Below, piece after piece: positions 32,773 to 41,286 of a stretch of DNA of 41,286 bases. Each line of letters opens with the position of its first letter. Positions within the stretch are counted from its first letter, which is position 1. Both the position numbers and the translations under genes were made by a program. The stretch spans positions 1 to 41,286 of the forward strand of contig JAUCBJ010007498.1 of the NCBI GenBank assembly GCA_032718475.1, written 5' to 3'. The notes under the pieces are model-generated. The model had not been told where the DNA came from, ran no database searches, and worked only from the letters and a program-made list of their open reading frames with translations. Origin of the DNA: Nemertoderma westbladi. Its lineage: Eukaryota; Xenacoelomorpha; Nemertodermatida; Nemertodermatidae.

Positions 32773-33325
32773 CTAACATTCTCGCTGTGGGGGTTTTAAG
32801 GGGTGCTGATTACATTTCTGATGTCAGTTTTCACGTTTACATAAATCTAGTCTGTCTGTCTGTCGGTAATTCTGTTAGTCAGTCTGTCAAAACATAAAAA
32901 ATAATTCAAATTAACTAACATTCTCGCTATGGGGGTTTTAAGGGGTGCTGATTTCATTTCTGATGTCAGTTTTCAGGTTTACATTAATCTAGTTTGTCGG
33001 ACTGTCGGTCTTTCTGTCAGTCAGTCAGTCTGTCAAAACTTTAAAAAGAATACAAACTAACTAACATTCTCGTTATGGGGGTTTTAATGGGTGCTGATTT
33101 CATTTCAGATGTCAGTTTTCACGTTTAATAAATCTAGTCTGTCTGGCTGTTGGTCTGTCGGTCTTTCTGTCAGTCAGTCTGTCAAAACTTAAGAAAGTAT
33201 ACTAACTAACCAACATTCCCGCTATGGGGGTGTTAAGGGTTGCTGATTTCATTTCTGATGTCAGTTTACACGTTTACATAAATCCAGTCTGTCTGTCTGT
33301 CGGTCTTACTGTCAGTCTGTACTAC
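32773..33325. repeat. Four-copy tandem repeat, about 146-bp period
   Basis: CTAACATTCTCGCT(A/G)TGGGGG recurs at 32773, 32915, 33061 and 33210 (the last as CCAACATTCCC). Each copy is followed by TGCTGATT(T)CATTTC(T)GATGTCAGTTT and by GTCTGTCTGTCGGTC-rich ends. The copies are diverged and non-coding. Confidence 0.88.
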
Positions 33326-33334
33326 TGTACTGTG

Positions 33335-33400
33335 GTTGGCATTACGCCATATACCTAACATTGATAATACAGTCTACAATAAAGCCTATCCTATCTACAG
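33335..33400 (+). other. Possible 3' tail of a small retroposon
   Basis: TGGTTGGCATTACGCCATAT followed by CTACAATAAAGCCTATCCTATC resembles the 3' end of a non-LTR element or SINE with a CTATC-type tail. No coding part is attached, and the support is weak. Confidence 0.25.
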
Positions 33401-33500
33401 TACAGAATGGATTTTTTGCCATGAAGAGCACTAAATGTCTTTAATACTATCCACCAGTATACCTAGACCAAGAGCCTTCCAATAAAACATGTATTGCAGC

Positions 33501-33555
33501 ATGACGTCCACTGCATGTCTTAGTGTTGTCCATGGTGACATGCACTGGACGTCAT
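33501..33555. repeat. Inverted repeat, 19-bp arms
   Basis: ATGACGTCCACTGCATGTC (33501-33519) and GACATGCACTGGACGTCAT (33537-33555) pair with one mismatch around a 17-nt loop. A further AGAGCC/GGCTCT pair lies outside (about 33469 and 33557). Each arm carries TGACGTC, an ATF/CREB-like palindrome core. Confidence 0.75.
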
Positions 33556-33653
33556 AGGCTCTAAGGGGTTAAGCAACACGGTCCCTACTTCGCCCTGTCG
33601 ACACCCCAGCCATTCTTCACCAATCCTTTTTTAGAGTTTTTAAATTTTTTTGT

Positions 33654-33890
33654 TATTGGTGAAAGTTCTAGAACATTAGTAGATATGTTCTTTATGATAG
33701 CTACCGGTAGTGTTTTTTGCTAGCTAGTATTTTTAGAAATTATAAAAAATGTGAAAGTCCATGATATTTCAGGTTAAACTGTTGAAGAATATATTAATGA
33801 CCAAAATAATTTCCAAAAATTACTAGCTAGTAAAAAATACTAGCTATATACCATAAAAAATCTACTAAGGTTCTAGAACATTCACTAATA
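33654..33890. repeat. Foldback element, about 100-bp imperfect arms
   Basis: The left arm (TATTGGTGAAAGTTCTAGAA..., CATTAGTAGAT, TAGCTAGTATTTTTAGAAAT) is the imperfect reverse complement of the right arm (ACTAGCTAGTAAAAAATACT..., ATCTACTAAGGTTCTAGAAC, CACTAATA). This is a MITE-like foldback with no coding capacity. T-rich similarity extends a little beyond both arms. Confidence 0.75.
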
Positions 33891-34467
33891 TAAAAAAGCA
33901 ATCAAAATCACAAAGAAATAAAAGTTAAAAAACTCATTCGGGACACTTTTGCTTAAGGAGTCAAAATTGTAGAAAAAATTACCGAAGTTTGCGACGTTTG
34001 CGAAATTCGCGACGTTTGCGAAATTCGCGAAGAATCCGTCAGTTTCTGTGCCCTAATGGGTTCGTGCCAAAACAATCAAATCTTACACACTTAACACACA
34101 CGAACTAATTTAAAGTGGGTATTAGTATGCCTGAATAATTAAATAGAAATTAAGTTAATGAACGCTATTTCAACATGAAATCTACGGAATCAATACACAA
34201 CACACGCACACTACTGAATTTAAAAATTTATATAGATTGCAACTTATATTTGCCTACCTTTTAATGGGTGACTAATTTAATTATTCAACCCTATATATTT
34301 GTAGCCTTTTTAATTTGTGCCTTTAATTGAATCAAACATTAAACTAAAATATATGTCACAATATTGGTCTGTCTGTAGCTGGTCAATGAATCCCTCATAA
34401 ATTTGTTAATTAGTCGCTGCTCAGTCATTGAACATTTTAACACGTGCTGCTCGAAGACCCCACAACG
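33891..34467. other. Non-coding; 18-bp tandem duplication
   Basis: GCGACGTTTGCGAAATTC occurs twice head-to-tail (33991-34008, 34009-34026) and a third copy begins. The rest up to the array junction is AT-rich with no gene. Confidence 0.6.
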
Positions 34468-36184
34468 TGTTACCATACTTCACACAGGTCTAGTCCCCCA
34501 GTCTGTTGCTCTTCACACAGGTCTAGTCCCCCAGTCTGTTGCTGTTCATATATTATGTTACCATACTTCACACAGGTCTAGTCCCCCAGTCTGTTGCTGT
34601 TCATGTATTATGTTACCATACTTCACACAGGTCTAGTCCCCCAGTCTGTTGCTGTTCATATATTATGTTACCATACTTCACACAGGTCTAGTCCCCCAGT
34701 CTGTTGCTGTTCATATATTATGTTACCATACTTCACACAGGTCTAGTCCCCCAGTCTGTTGCTGTTCATGTATTATGTTACCATACTTCACACAGGTCTA
34801 GTCCCCCAGTCTGTTGCTGTTCATATATTATGTTACCATACTTCACACAGGTCTAGTCCCCCAGTCTGTTGCTGTTCATATATTATGTTACCATACTTCA
34901 CACAGGTCTAGTCCCCCAGTCTGTTGCTGTTCATATATTATGTTACCATACTTCACACAGGTATAGTCCCCCAGTCTGTTGCTCTTCACACAGGTCTAGT
35001 CCCCCAGTCTGTTGCTGTTCATATATTATGTTACCATACTTCACACAGGTCTAGTCCCCCAGTCTGTTGCTGTTCATATATTATGTTACCATACTTCACA
35101 CAGGTCTAGCCCCCCAGTCTGTTGCTGTTCATATATTATGTTACCATACTTCACACAGGTCTAGCCCCCCAGTCTGTTGCTGTTCATATATTATGTTACC
35201 ATACTTCACACAGGTCTAGTCCCCCAGTCTGTTGCTGTTCATATATTATGTTACCATACTTCACACAGGTCTAGTCCCCCAGTCTGTTGCTGTTCATATA
35301 TTATGTTACCATACTTCACACAGGTCTAGTCCCCCAGTCTGTTGCTGTTCTTATATTATCTTACCATACTTCACACAGGTCTAGTCCCCCAGTCTGTTGC
35401 TGTTCATATATTATGTTACCATACTTCACACAGGTCTAGTCCCCCAGTCTGTTGCTGTTCATATATTATGTTACCATACTTCACACAGGTCTAGTCCCCC
35501 AGTCTGTTGCTGTTCATATATTATGTTACCATACTTCACACAGGTCTAATCCCCCAGTCTGTTGCTGTTCATATATTATGTTACCATACTTCACACAGGT
35601 CTAGTCCCCCAGTCTGTTGCTGTTCATATATTATGTTACCATACTTCACACAGGTCTAGTCCCCCAGTCTGTTGCTGTTCATATATTATGTTACTATACT
35701 TCACACAGGTCTAGTCCCCCAGTCTGTTGCTGTTCATATATTATGTTACCTTACTTCACACAGGTCTAGTCCCCCAGTCTGTTGCTGTTCATATATTATG
35801 TTACCATACTTCACACAGGTCTATTCCCCCAGTCTGTTGCTGTTCATATATTATGTTACCATACTTCACACAGGTCTAGTCCCCCAGTCTGTTGCTGTTC
35901 ATATATTATGTTACCATACTTCACACAGGTCTAGTCCCCCAGTCTGTTGCTGTTCATATATTATGTTACCATACTTCACACAGGTCTAGTCCCCCAGTCT
36001 GTTGCTGTTCATATATTATGTTACCATACTTCACACAGGTCTAGTCCCCCAGTCTGTTGCTGTTCATATATTATGTTACCATACTTCACACAGGTCTAGT
36101 CCCCCAGTCTGTTGCTCTTCACACAGGTCTAGTCCCCAGTCTGTTGCTGTTCATATATTATGTTACCATACTTCACACAGGTCT
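34468..36184. repeat. Second part of the 55-bp array
   Basis: Same unit as 20528-30023. It starts at unit position 25 (TGTTACC) and ends at position 48 (CAGGTCT). With three 33-bp short units (about 34510, 34982, 36116) and one 1-bp loss near 36134, the span fits 31 complete units plus the two partial ends exactly. It carries its own variants (TCATGTATT, GGTCTAGCCCCCC, GGTATAGTC). It is best read as the continuation of the first array. Confidence 0.95.
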
Positions 36185-36322
36185 TATAAATATTTATGAC
36201 GAGTAAGGGTCTTGAGCCACGGCTAATATAAAATATTGTTAGTTTACCATATAGCTATTTCACGCTTCCCGCGCGTCTTCAGTGGTATATTATTAAACAC
36301 AATATTAATAAAATTTAACTAA

Positions 36323-36353
36323 TACCATACTTCACACAGGTCTAGTCCCCCAG
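36323..36353. repeat. Orphan 31-bp fragment of the 55-bp unit
   Basis: TACCATACTTCACACAGG followed by TCTAGTCCCCCAG matches unit positions 28-55 plus CAG. It lies 138 bp beyond the array end, separated by unrelated AT-rich sequence that includes AATATTAATA. Confidence 0.9.
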
Positions 36354-36420
36354 CATGAAACGAGTATACAGTACCACCCATGAATATGAAAAATATATTA
36401 TTATAAAACGCACTGTATGA

Positions 36421-36475
36421 ATTATTAATAAATAATAATAATAATAATATGAATAATAATAATAATAATGATATA
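36421..36475. repeat. AAT trinucleotide microsatellite
   Basis: Repeated AAT/AATA units, with interruptions ATG at about 36449 and GATATA at the end. Confidence 0.85.
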
Positions 36476-36659
36476 ATATGACATTTTAATTGTTGATATT
36501 TTAATTTGAATTTAATTACTGTACATTAGGACCTATTATTGATTATTCAAGTTAGTGTTATACTGCAGTTAGTACAGTATATCAGCGAGTATATTTATCA
36601 GGTTATATGTTTAATATCAGTAAATAATTGGAGCAAAATATATTAATCATCCAATTTAT

Positions 36660-36960
36660 ATTGGTGTGGTGGATACGACGGGGCAGGTGGAGCCTGGGAC
36701 TGTGGGGCCAGGGTCAGGGTTGGCCAGGATAAGGCCTGTGGGGATAGGGCCTGCAGGCCGGCGGTGCCAGGATCGGCTAGGCTAAAAGGTATGTAGGGCC
36801 CGGGTCGGTGGTATAAGGTTCAGTGGGGCCATGGTCAGCCGGGCTAAGGTTAAGGGGGTTAGGGCCGGTGGGTCAGGGTCGGCGAGGCTAAGGTCAGTGG
36901 GGCCAGGGTCGGCTGGGTTAATGCCTGAGTGGCCAGGGTTGGATGAGCTAAGGCACTTCC
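36660..36960. repeat. G-rich degenerate minisatellite, about 30-bp unit
   Basis: Units of the type CAGTGGGGCCAGGGTCGGCTGGGCTAAGG recur about eight times with substitutions and length changes. The clearest begin near 36700, 36820, 36896 and 36928. The strand bias is strong (G-rich on plus, with many GGG/GGGG runs), so the plus strand could form G-quadruplexes. The block is very different in composition from its AT-rich surroundings. Confidence 0.8.
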
Positions 36961-37026
36961 TTTATGCTGCATGGAGGTGGCAAGTTTTCTTGATCAATGA
37001 CTTATAATACCAGTCTTGCAGCGGCA

Positions 37027-37312
37027 TGACTGGTCCTCTCTGTTGCCACAGCCCAGATAGAGATCCAGCTTCACACTACAGCTGAGCAAAAGGTATGAGG
37101 CTCTTGCCTCTGAGGAGGCAGATAACTGCGAGGGCTATACTGCCTTTACAGGAGCAGTTAAATTAGAGGCTGCAGAAACAGCTCCTGTATACCCTCGAAA
37201 CAGGAAAAAGGCCCCCTGTACTGACCACAAAATTCGCAAGTGCCGAAATGACCTCTATAAGGCGCAGAAAGAGTCCCGACCCAAACAGACAGACTACAGC
37301 GGTGTTAGCAAT
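37027..37312 (+). pseudogene. Non-LTR element fragment, endonuclease-RT linker (first part)
   Basis: The plus-strand frame reads DWSSLLPQPR, a stop (TAG at 37058), then RSSFTLQLSKRYEALASEE, AFTGAVKLEAAETAPV and KAPCTDHKIRKCRNDLYKA. This is the pattern found after the APE endonuclease and before RT in RTE/RTE-X-like elements (YDW..L, xxxRFxxL, then a basic CRNDLYKAQK-type segment). It breaks off at about 37310 where the tandem repeats begin. The continuation is at 38667-38814. Confidence 0.6.
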
Positions 37313-38100
37313 TGAATGGAATTCATATAAATTAATTTAGAAATTTCAAACTTGTTTTTTTCTGCGGGTGCCAAATTTTGGTGCCAGCACCAAATTTTGA
37401 AATATGTCAATTTTGTCAATTGATTATTTGAAACTTGCATTTTACGCAAATGTTTTTTTTTTTTGGGTTCTGGTTTCGATGGAATATATACGAGTTGCAC
37501 CTAGCGTATCAAACTTGTATTTTTCGGTGCTGTGTGCAAATTTTGGTGCTACAGTAGCACGAAATTTTGAAAAATCCATTCAATAGATAAAATTGCTTGT
37601 GACAATTTATTTCTTGCGTTTTGGAGGTTTATGTCTGTTCTGAATTCAATGGAATATATAATTATCGAAGTAGACATCTCAAACTTGTATTTTTCGGAAG
37701 TGGGTGCAAAATGTGGTGCTAGCACCAAATTTTGAAAACCATCAAATATATCAATTGATTGTGTCACCTTGTTTCTTGCGTTATACGGGTTTGTGAGGGT
37801 TCTGAATTCAATGGAATCAGTAAAAATTTCATAAGAGTTTTCAAACTTGTATTTTTCGCCGATGGGTGAAAATTGTTCAAATTTTTGAAAATAAGCAGAT
37901 TGATCAGTAGATAGTATCATCTTGTTTCTTACGTTATACGGTTTTATGGGGGTCCTGAATCCGATGGAATCAATAAAAACAGCACTGGACATCGCAAACT
38001 TGTACTTTTTGGTAATGGGTACGAAATTTGGTGCTAGCGGAGCACCAAAATTTGCCAAGTTACGCCGAAAAATACAAGTAGCAATGATCTGGCATATTAG
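37313..38100. repeat. Five-copy tandem repeat, about 155-170-bp period, frame-preserving on minus strand
   Basis: AATGGAAT or GATGGAAT marks unit starts near 37315, 37480, 37650, 37810 and 37965. Each unit contains CAAACTTGTATTTTTCGG, a GTGCAAATTTTGGTGCT(AGCACCAAATTTTGA) block and CTTGTTTCTTGCGTTATACG. Read on the minus strand, 37549-38058 is one 169-codon open frame that repeats EKYKFE(M/N)S...SIEFRT...PYNARNK about every 53 residues. A fourth, diverged copy of the peptide occurs in another open frame at 37294-37500. Whether it is ever translated is unknown. Confidence 0.8.
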
Positions 38101-38460
38101 AAATGTATTCCATTTGAATCAGCGCCGATAAAACCTGAAAATGTGAAATTATAGCGTCGTATAAGTGAATTAAAAATTTTGTGTTCAAACTGAAAAGTGC
38201 TGGTTACTTGTTTTTTTCATTTTTTTCCTACGCAGAGAGGACTAAACAACCATTTATAGTAATCATATCATTTTTAAATATTTTGCAATGTATTTTGCGC
38301 CCAAGAAAACCTGTATTGAAAAACAATTACCCGAAAAATGTAACTTTCAAATTTTGTGAAAATTGTGCACTACTTGTAATTTTGGTGCTGCAATATAACC
38401 ACTCCATTCCATTTTTTCGAAATTTTTTTTTTCGATCGGATCCAGACTAGTGGTACCTAC
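38101..38460. other. AT-rich non-coding stretch
   Basis: No gene seen. The open frame at 38181-38450 has no coding character. Confidence 0.4.
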
Positions 38461-38619
38461 GTACAAACAAAAAAACAAAAAATCAGACGTTTTCGTAATA
38501 ATTTGTAGATTTGAGAGGGGGGGGGGGGGGGGGTCATATTGACCCCCCCCCCCCCCCCCCCCCCTCCCTCTCAAATCTACAAATTATTACGAAACGTCTG
38601 ATTTTTTGTTTTTTTGTAC
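38461..38619. repeat. Long hairpin with G17 and C22 tracts at its tip
   Basis: The left arm (GTACAAACAAAAAAACAAAA..., TTTGTAGATTTGAGAG, then G17 at 38517-38533) is almost the exact reverse complement of the right arm (C22 at 38543-38564, then CTCTCAAATCTACAAATTAT...TTTTTTTGTAC). The loop is TCATATTGA (38534-38542). Arms are about 75 bp with only small indels. This may be a genuine foldback or a palindromic sequencing/assembly artefact. Confidence 0.9.
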
Positions 38620-38666
38620 AACGGTATTTGTACAACATTTTATAGCCCGGTACTACTAATAGGGTT

Positions 38667-38814
38667 AAGGCAGAATCACCAGCCGATCGCCTCAATGGTT
38701 GGAAAGCCCACTTTGAAAAGCTCCTCAATAATGGCACGGTATTGCCTGATAACTTTATAGAAGTAAAAGTGTCTGAGCCTGTAGGCCCACTCACTCCCAG
38801 ATATTAGTTGAAAT
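38667..38814 (+). pseudogene. Non-LTR element fragment, endonuclease-RT linker (second part)
   Basis: The plus-strand frame reads KAESPADRLNGWKAHFEKLL, then NNGTVLPDNFIEVKVSEPVG and a stop at about 38812. RLNxWKxHFEKLLN is the conserved segment just before RT in RTE/RTE-X-like elements. It naturally follows the fragment at 37027-37312, so one element was split by the tandem repeat and hairpin DNA between them. Confidence 0.6.
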
Positions 38815-39375
38815 ATTTTATTAACGCCTTTACGGAATTCGATGGGGTTTTTAATTTTTATATTTAAACGCAATATCCTGAATCTCACTAGCCTAGTTTC
38901 ATGTCACCAACGCCAAGACTTCATACTTTTTGAGGAAATTTTTCTAGAATAATTTGTTTTTAATTACATTCATAAGGATTTCTTATTACTGGGTGGATAT
39001 AAATTGATGGAGTTTTCAATTTATTAACTGAACTCGATATCACTCATTGGACCAGCATGGTTTCGAAATTCCAAAACGAGGTCTTCGCTATTTGCAGTGA
39101 AGAATCCAGCAACTGTTGTACAGTATCTACGGTAAAATACCAACAATCGGGCATAAATAATCGATACTAAGTACACAAACTAATACTGGCGAGATCGGTG
39201 CCTGATGTCTTCCACTAAACTTGGGCGAACCAATTGCCCGGTCTAACTTGACATCAGGGTGACCGGTCCCTAACCGGTGAGGCAGATGTACAGTCTACAG
39301 ATACAGACCAAACTCACGGGAAAACAATCCCCGCGTAGCGAATCCTAACTATGTATGTATGTAAGTATAATAACT
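38815..39375. other. Non-coding stretch, no gene seen
   Basis: AT-rich with no ORF of coding character. TGACATCAGG...CCTGATGTC arms near 39202 and 39249, and GGTGACCGG/CCGGTGAGG, give minor inverted similarity. Confidence 0.4.
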
Positions 39376-41286
39376 ATGGACCATATACCGACCTGGACAG
39401 TGTACCGAAGACAAATTCCTAGAGGGTCTGCATGATGTACTTAACAAAATTATAGAAAAAAATTTCACTACAATAATCACAGGCGATATAAACATAGACA
39501 CACTAAAGCTATACTCTTCAACAAATAAAATACACAAATATACTCCATACTTTCGGTTTCCAACAACGAATTAAACAAGCTACTAGAATCACACCTCATT
39601 CTAAAATACTGATTGACCACATTTCTACAAATACTACCGATAAATTTATTACAGCCGGAGTGTTCTTAACGGAATTTGGGACAACAGACCACTTAGGTAC
39701 ATTTATTATACTTAATGAATTTGACTGCTACTTATTTTCTTCCGAAACAAAACGAACTACTTATGACTCCAGTAAATTTAACAAACAAAAGTTCCTCTCC
39801 GATTTACAGAATTCAGAAAACTGGACCTACAGAACTGATTCCATCATGACATCCAACGGCCGCAAAACTATCGGAATACAAGGCTTATAGGAATACTCTT
39901 CAGTCAAGAGTTTGACAGAAATAAAAATAACAGCAAAAAAACATGGCAAACAATAAATACTGCCTTACATCGTTCTAAAAAAGTTCCAACTCGCTTTGTT
40001 AATAACTTTAAATCAAACTCATTTATCTACGTAGTCGAACCACGTGAAACAGAAATTATCTTTTACTTATTAGACATTAAAAATAACTGCTCAACTTTTG
40101 ATGATTTTCCTGTAATCCTAGTTAAAATTGCGGCCTATTTGTTTGCAACACATTTAACATATTTAATATGTCTTTCAATCAAAAATGGTTTTTTTCCAGA
40201 TACTTTAAAAAAGGCCAAAATTATACCAATTTTTAAATCCGAAGATCCAACAGATAAAAATAACTACCGTCCCATATCTATTCTACCAATTTTCACCAAA
40301 ATTTACGAACGTGTTATCAACACACAACTAGTAGCTTGCCTAAACAAATACGAATTATTATCTCCATCTCAGCACGGATTCCGTAAACAAATTACTACTA
40401 TCGACGCACTCCTTACAATTACAGAACAACCACAGGAATCTCTAGACAACCAGATCTCCGCCTGCTTAATCCCAGTAAACCTCAAGAAGGATTTTGACAC
40501 AATAGACCACTCGATACTCCTTAAAAAACTCGACTGCTACGGGATACGTGGCCTTCCCCACACTTACGTACACAAAGTAGTTTCCATTGGACGGTATTAT
40601 TTCAGACTCGACTGGCACTGTATGCGGCACCCCCCAGGGAGAAATATTAAGCCCGATCCTATTTTTAATATACATCAACGACCTACCGAACTGTACGAAA
40701 TTGCTGGCCACACTTTTTGCAGACGACACGACCCTACTTTACTGTAACAAATATACTCACACACTTATTTGTACTGTTAATGCTGAACTACGGAAACTTG
40801 ATGAATGGCTCACGGATAATAAACTATCCTTGAATCTAAAGAAAACAGAATACATTACCTTGGACAATCGCAATTCAAATACAATAATTCCGGATGTGAG
40901 CCTTCATTCAACTCCATTAACTAAAACTACGGCATCAAAAATTTTTTGGAATCTACATAGACAATAAAATAAACTGGAAAATTCACTGCAACCATGTATT
41001 AGCAAAAATATCAAAATTATCCGGGATCTTCTTTAAACTGAGACAGATTCTACCTCTTGACATTCTTAGAACTCTTTACTTCGCTCTAGTACATCCTATC
41101 TAATTTACGGAATACCTCTTTTGGAAATAGTCACCACGCATATACTGCTAAAATCAAAGTGCAAGTTAACAAAATAGTTCGAGCCATAACCTTCAATCAT
41201 AATCAATCGCACGCTGCACCAATTTACAAATCCTTAAATATTCTGCATTAGATAAATTATTTAATCTGGAAGTACCGAAATTCATG
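39376..41286 (+). pseudogene. CR1-like non-LTR retrotransposon, decayed, runs off right edge
   Basis: Translation across frames gives an ordered but broken ORF2. The endonuclease part has LHDVLNKIIEKNFTTIITGD, GDINID (39482-39499), IDHIST (39612) and TTDHLGTFI (39684), with a frameshift near 39560. A linker (KTWQTINTALHRSKKVPTRF, 39930-40010) then jumps by a short deletion to EPRETEII. The RT follows: SIKNGFFPDTLKKAKIIPIF, NNYRPISILPIFTKIYERVI, LSPSQHGFRK, DFDTIDHSILLKKL, then a shift near 40580 to CGTPQGEILSPILFLIYIND and FADD (40716-40727). The C-terminal domain (ILPLDILRTLYFALVHPI at 41050-41100) is also frameshifted. The PQGxxLxPxLFLIYINDLP signature is characteristic of CR1/Rex1-like RTs. 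The copy is dead and is 5'-truncated or deleted before 39376. It is clearly a different lineage from the intact element at 10.8-17.3 kb. Confidence 0.85.

Larger units (their letters stand above)
30024..34467. mobile_element. 4.4-kb segment inserted into the 55-bp array, TGT duplicated
   Basis: The left array stops at unit position 27 (...TTATGT, ending 30023) and the right array starts at unit position 25 (TGTTACC..., 34468). The two halves therefore join in phase with a 3-bp TGT overlap. The ends show short inverted similarity: TGTGGGG at 30021 and CCCCACA at 34458-34464, with CGAG and CACGT further in. No transposase or long ORF is present. The interior is a mosaic of repeats, described separately. 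It could be a non-autonomous DNA element, or composite DNA brought in by repair. Confidence 0.65.

Noticed and set aside
30021-34464. LTR retrotransposon reading of the insertion (TG...CA ends, internal direct repeats)
   Set aside because: There is no gag-pol, primer-binding site or polypurine tract. The direct repeats are only about 100 bp and the second copy is internal, not terminal.
30021-34467. Helitron
   Set aside because: No TC start, no CTRR end with hairpin, and no A/T insertion site.
20528-36184. CRISPR-like regular repeats
   Set aside because: Units are directly adjacent with no unique spacers, the context is eukaryotic, and there are no cas genes.
37404-37586. Plus-strand ORF inside the 160-bp tandem repeat
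   Set aside because: The frame is not kept between units on this strand, unlike the minus strand.
38181-38888. ORFs around the hairpin on both strands
   Set aside because: They arise from the G/C tracts and antisense reading of the dead LINE fragment at 38667-38814.

Overview
This is an AT-rich, repeat-dominated piece of a eukaryotic nuclear genome. The repeat content (several lineages of non-LTR retrotransposons with APE-type endonuclease, long minisatellite arrays, microsatellites, foldback repeats) and the absence of any bacterial-style gene packing point to an animal, most likely an aquatic invertebrate. The sequence alone does not let me name the phylum. No complete host gene is recognisable.

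Layout. (a) 1-661, minus strand: the N-terminal 220 codons of an unrecognised protein running off the left edge. A cluster of TACCGGTA palindromes lies upstream of it, followed by a 287-bp tandem duplication. (b) 2.8-10.8 kb: mostly non-coding, AT-rich DNA. It holds a tRNA-like sequence (4291-4365), a decayed 3' end of a CR1-like retrotransposon (6190-6704), hairpins, two poly-C tracts and a 44-bp tandem repeat carrying TTCTAGAA palindromes. (c) 10837-17322: the centrepiece, an apparently intact two-ORF non-LTR retrotransposon. ORF1 (1025 aa) carries a Ulp1/C48-type SUMO-protease-like domain with its catalytic His, Asp, Gln and Cys, then a coiled coil, a basic patch, a possible RRM-like domain and an N/Q/R/Y-rich tail. 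ORF2 (1102 aa) carries endonuclease and reverse transcriptase. ORF2 overlaps ORF1 by 71 nt in the +1 frame, and the element ends in a short (ATGA)n tail. (d) 17321-17599: a 92-codon ORF directly after that tail, unrecognised. (e) about 17775-20280, minus strand: a second, internally deleted and frameshifted non-LTR element. (f) 20528-30023: a 9.5-kb tandem array of a 55-bp unit with a recurrent 33-bp deletion derivative. By phase arithmetic it holds 181 units plus a 27-bp partial unit. (g) 30024-34467: a 4.4-kb segment that interrupts the array. The array resumes at 34468 in the same phase, with TGT duplicated. (h) 34468-36184: the rest of the array, plus an orphan fragment at 36323. (i) 36.4-38.8 kb: a microsatellite, a G-rich minisatellite, two fragments of one dead non-LTR element separated by a roughly 160-bp-period tandem repeat, and a long G17/C22 hairpin. 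(j) about 39.38 kb to the end: another decayed CR1-like element running off the right edge.

How the parts work together: only the 10.8-17.3 kb element looks functional. Its ORF1 would package the RNA and supply a protease of the deSUMOylating fold, while ORF2 would nick the target and reverse-transcribe. Everything else reads as accumulated repeats shaped by unequal exchange, transposition and decay.
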